From Reticulascus tulasneorum (Eukaryota; Ascomycota; Sordariomycetes; Glomerellales; Reticulascaceae): a DNA stretch of 64,000 nt. The translations under genes and the position numbers were made by a program. Below the pieces are notes generated by a model, which was given only the letters and a program-made list of their open reading frames with translations, was not told where the DNA came from and ran no database searches. Position 1 is the first letter of the stretch; each line of letters starts with the position of its first letter. Below, one piece after another: positions 61,526 through 64,000 of this stretch. The stretch covers positions 2,728,001 to 2,792,000 of the forward strand of contig LSAX01000004.1 in NCBI GenBank assembly GCA_001557505.1. Direction: 5' to 3'.

Positions 61526-61900
61526 ATTGTATTGTGCAAGCCGCGGCCTCTCTCCATGATCGAGGCAGAAGGCCTTGCATGCGACACTCGATGGCGATAC
61601 CACGACTCAGGCTAGTAGAATCTCACAAGGCTGGAGAGTGCTGGATCAACTGTCGCAGAAATTCTACAGCGCGTAGGGAAAGGGGAGTCGACGAATCCTG
61701 GCCTCCGTATTCAGCTTCGATTGGCATTCACTTCACAGGTCTAAGATCCGAGACTTGAGGTTGCGGAAGCTTGAGGCGACTGACCGATAAGATAACGCTT
61801 ATCGATAAGCATCCACCTTAAGAAAATTTCCAGTGAACATCTTCGACTTGAAGATGCTCTAGACAATTGAAAGCCGCAGCACAGCTCGAATGATCACACA
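61526..61900. promoter_or_regulatory. Shared divergent promoter, multipass protein and UTP13
   Basis: 375 bp between divergent start codons. GATAAG and its reverse CTTATC occur near 61788-61815 around CTTATCGATAAG, a self-complementary pair that GATA factors could bind; this is inference. Confidence 0.45.
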
Positions 61901-64000
61901 ATGGCAAGCAAGCAGCCGTTTAAGACTACGTTTGAGCCCGAAAGGGTCATTCAACCAATATTTACTGGCGGCTCTGTCGCGTTGGACAATGGCGCAAGGA
62001 TTCTTGCGACAACATTGGGGGAAGATGCGGTCTTGACTGACCCCTCCAATGGAAGGCACATCGCCCAGATCGAAGGGGTAACTCTCCCCCCCTCTGGTGT
62101 TAACTGACTTGTGACTAACTATAATCCAGGACGGAGAACTGATCTCGAGCTTAATATGTACGTATTGTCTGAGTTATCTATTCTTCTTTTCTAATTTTGA
62201 CTCTTAGTGACCCCGTCTGCGTCTCATCTGATAATATGCTCTCGATCTCTGTCTATGAGGATCTATGCTCTGAACAACTCGGAGGATGGATCTTTGGAAC
62301 CGAATCTACTCCGCACCGTAAAACCTCATGCGACGCCGGTCTTGGTGCTCGCGGTAGACCGCACTAGTACTCTTCTTGCGACTGGAGGCGCGGATGGGTC
62401 TATCAAGGTCTGGGATATTGTAGGAGGATATGTCACACATACCTTTCGGGGGCCGAGTGTCCTGGTATCAGCTCTTCACTTCTTTGAGGTGGCAGCTCGG
62501 GAAAGGGAAGAAGAAATAGTGAAGAAGGGCAAGAAGCGACGCAATCAGATTGACGAACAAGATGGAGAGAGCTCTGCGACTGCGAACTTCAGGCTGGCCT
62601 CTGGGAGTCAAGATGGCAAGGTCCGGATCTGGGACCTTCATAAGCGAAGTTGTATTGCGAATCTTGACTCTCATGTCTCGGACGTGCGAGGATTGGAATA
62701 CTCGCCAGACCAGGATGCGATCGTTACTGGAAGCCGGGACAAGACCTTAATCTGGTGGGACACGAAGTCCTGGAAGATCCGAAAAGTGGTTCCTTGTTTA
62801 GAAGTTGTTGAAGCGGCTGGGTTCATAGATGGTGGCCGACTGACATACTCTGCTGGCGAGAACGGCTGTCTGCGATACTGGGATACAGATACCGGCCGTG
62901 AACTCACGGGTGGTCAGCCTGCAAAGAGCGATTCAGAAGCAGTCGTTTCTGTAGTCTATCGCCCTGGGCTACCGTTCATATTATGTGTCCAACTGGATCA
63001 CACGCTCGTACTCTACAAAGTCCCAACTAGGGACTCGGCAACTGTATCAGTGCCCGAACCAATCAGGCGAATATCCGGTACCCATGACAACATTATTGAT
63101 CTCGCCTACTTGCTTCCGGATCGGTCGATTCTTGCTCTTGCGACAAACTCTGAGGATGTTCGGTTGGTATCAGTTAAGGAGTCCGAGACTGGTGGTGCAG
63201 GAACTGGCGATTCTGCATATTTCGGCCAGGATGTGGCACTACTGAAAGGTCACGATGAAATCGTCATTTCGATCGACGTGGACTGGTCTGGCCACTGGAT
63301 TGCGACGGGGGCCAAGGACAACTCGGCTCGTCTTTGGCGCATCGACCATGAGAACGATTCATACACCTGCTATGCCACATTCACTGGTCATGCTGAGTCG
63401 CTTGGTGCTGTCGCTCTCCCTCGAATAGTCCCACCAGAATCCTCCCCACTGCGAAAGGATCCTCTGAATCATCCACCACCATTTCTCTTGACAGGCTCTC
63501 AGGACCTTACAATCAAGAAATGGGAAATCCCCCGGCAAGTCCAGCAAAGCCGGAAAGGCGGTTCACGGGCCCTGTTCACAAGGAAAGCTCACGACAAGGA
63601 TATCAACGCAATTGATGTCCAACATTCTGGTCAACTCTTCGCATCTGCATCGCAAGACAAATTTGTGAAAATATGGTCAGTTGAAGAAGGCGAAGTGCAA
63701 GGTATCCTTCGAGGTCATCGACGAGGAGTATGGTCTGTCAGATTCGCCCCCGCTCAGACTCCTACAATTCAAGGAGAAGACGGGCCTGTAGCCGGCAAGG
63801 GGGTGATATTAACTGGAAGCGGTGACAAGACAGTCAAAATATGGAGTCTCTCAGATTACAGCTGTATTAGGACATTTGAAGGACACTCAAACAGCGTTTT
63901 GAAAGTCGCTTGGTTAAATGTGCCGAAGCCTGGGGAGAAGCAGAAGAAGAGGATACAGTTTGCCACCGCAGGAGGAGACGGCCTAGTCAAGGTCTGGGAT
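61901..64000 (+). CDS. UTP13: Utp13-like WD40 protein of the SSU processome, 3' end cut off
   Basis: Exons 61901-62077, 62130-62157 and 62208 onward give 666 residues with no stop before the window ends, so the gene is partial. The 28-nt middle exon (GELISSLI) is small but keeps frame on both sides. WD40 repeats are plain: ATGGADGSIKVWD, LASGSQDGKVRIWD, VTGSRDKTLIWWD, ATGAKDNSARLWR, LTGSQDLTIKKWE, FASASQDKFVKIWS, LTGSGDKTVKIWS and FATAGGDGLVKVWD. The first propeller, the inserted KKGKKRRNQ segment and the closely spaced late repeats fit Utp13 (TBL3 in animals), a subunit of the UTP-B complex in 18S rRNA processing. The missing part should hold the last repeats and the C-terminal Utp13 domain. 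Confidence 0.88.

Overview
The window is fungal nuclear DNA. The genes are split by short introns, mostly 49-80 bp, with GTAAGT/GTGAGT/GTATGT-like donors, CTAAC/CTGAC-like branch sites and CAG/TAG acceptors. Protein families and gene style point to a filamentous ascomycete (Pezizomycotina), probably a sordariomycete; that placement is inference, and no species can be named. I rebuilt exon structures by hand from reading-frame continuity and splice signals, so boundaries may be off by a base or two.

Layout. (1) 0.6-10 kb, accessory in character: a DUF3433 membrane protein and a DUF3176 membrane protein in divergent orientation, then an FAD-dependent monooxygenase. (2) 10-31 kb, mostly housekeeping: an IMPACT/YIH1-type RWD protein, a CASTOR-like ACT protein, a METTL25-type methyltransferase divergent from a Tlg1/syntaxin-6-like SNARE, the mRNA-export factor Gle1, the translational repressor Ssd1 (an RNase II fold whose catalytic acidic cluster is gone) and a secreted ferritin-like Rds1-type protein behind a 3 kb upstream region rich in CCCCT/AGGGG. 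(3) 31.7-43 kb, the least familiar part: a 1523-residue Sacsin/NO VEIN-like GHKL ATPase protein, then an AT-rich ~57-bp minisatellite that recurs in inverted orientation 5.4 kb away. Between the two arrays lie three genes of unknown function: a polytopic membrane protein with an unresolved start, a four-pass membrane protein, and a 484-residue orphan. (4) 43-64 kb: a secreted acid sphingomyelinase-like phosphodiesterase, ribosomal protein L4, a decayed-looking coding region, a large disordered protein carrying a thrice-repeated Cys/Trp/CxxC module, a methionine-permease-like transporter, Pga2, a glyoxalase-fold protein, the histone-fold protein Mhf1/CENP-S, a multipass hypothetical protein, and the start of the SSU-processome WD40 protein Utp13, cut by the window edge.

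There is no operon logic. Several neighbours are head to head with short shared promoters (METTL25-like/SNARE, unknown multipass protein/Utp13). I found no tRNA, rRNA, CRISPR array or intact transposon. The best leads for something new are the inverted AT-rich arrays with the three orphan genes they bracket, the triple Cys module at 49.6-52.4 kb, and the GHKL ATPase protein.
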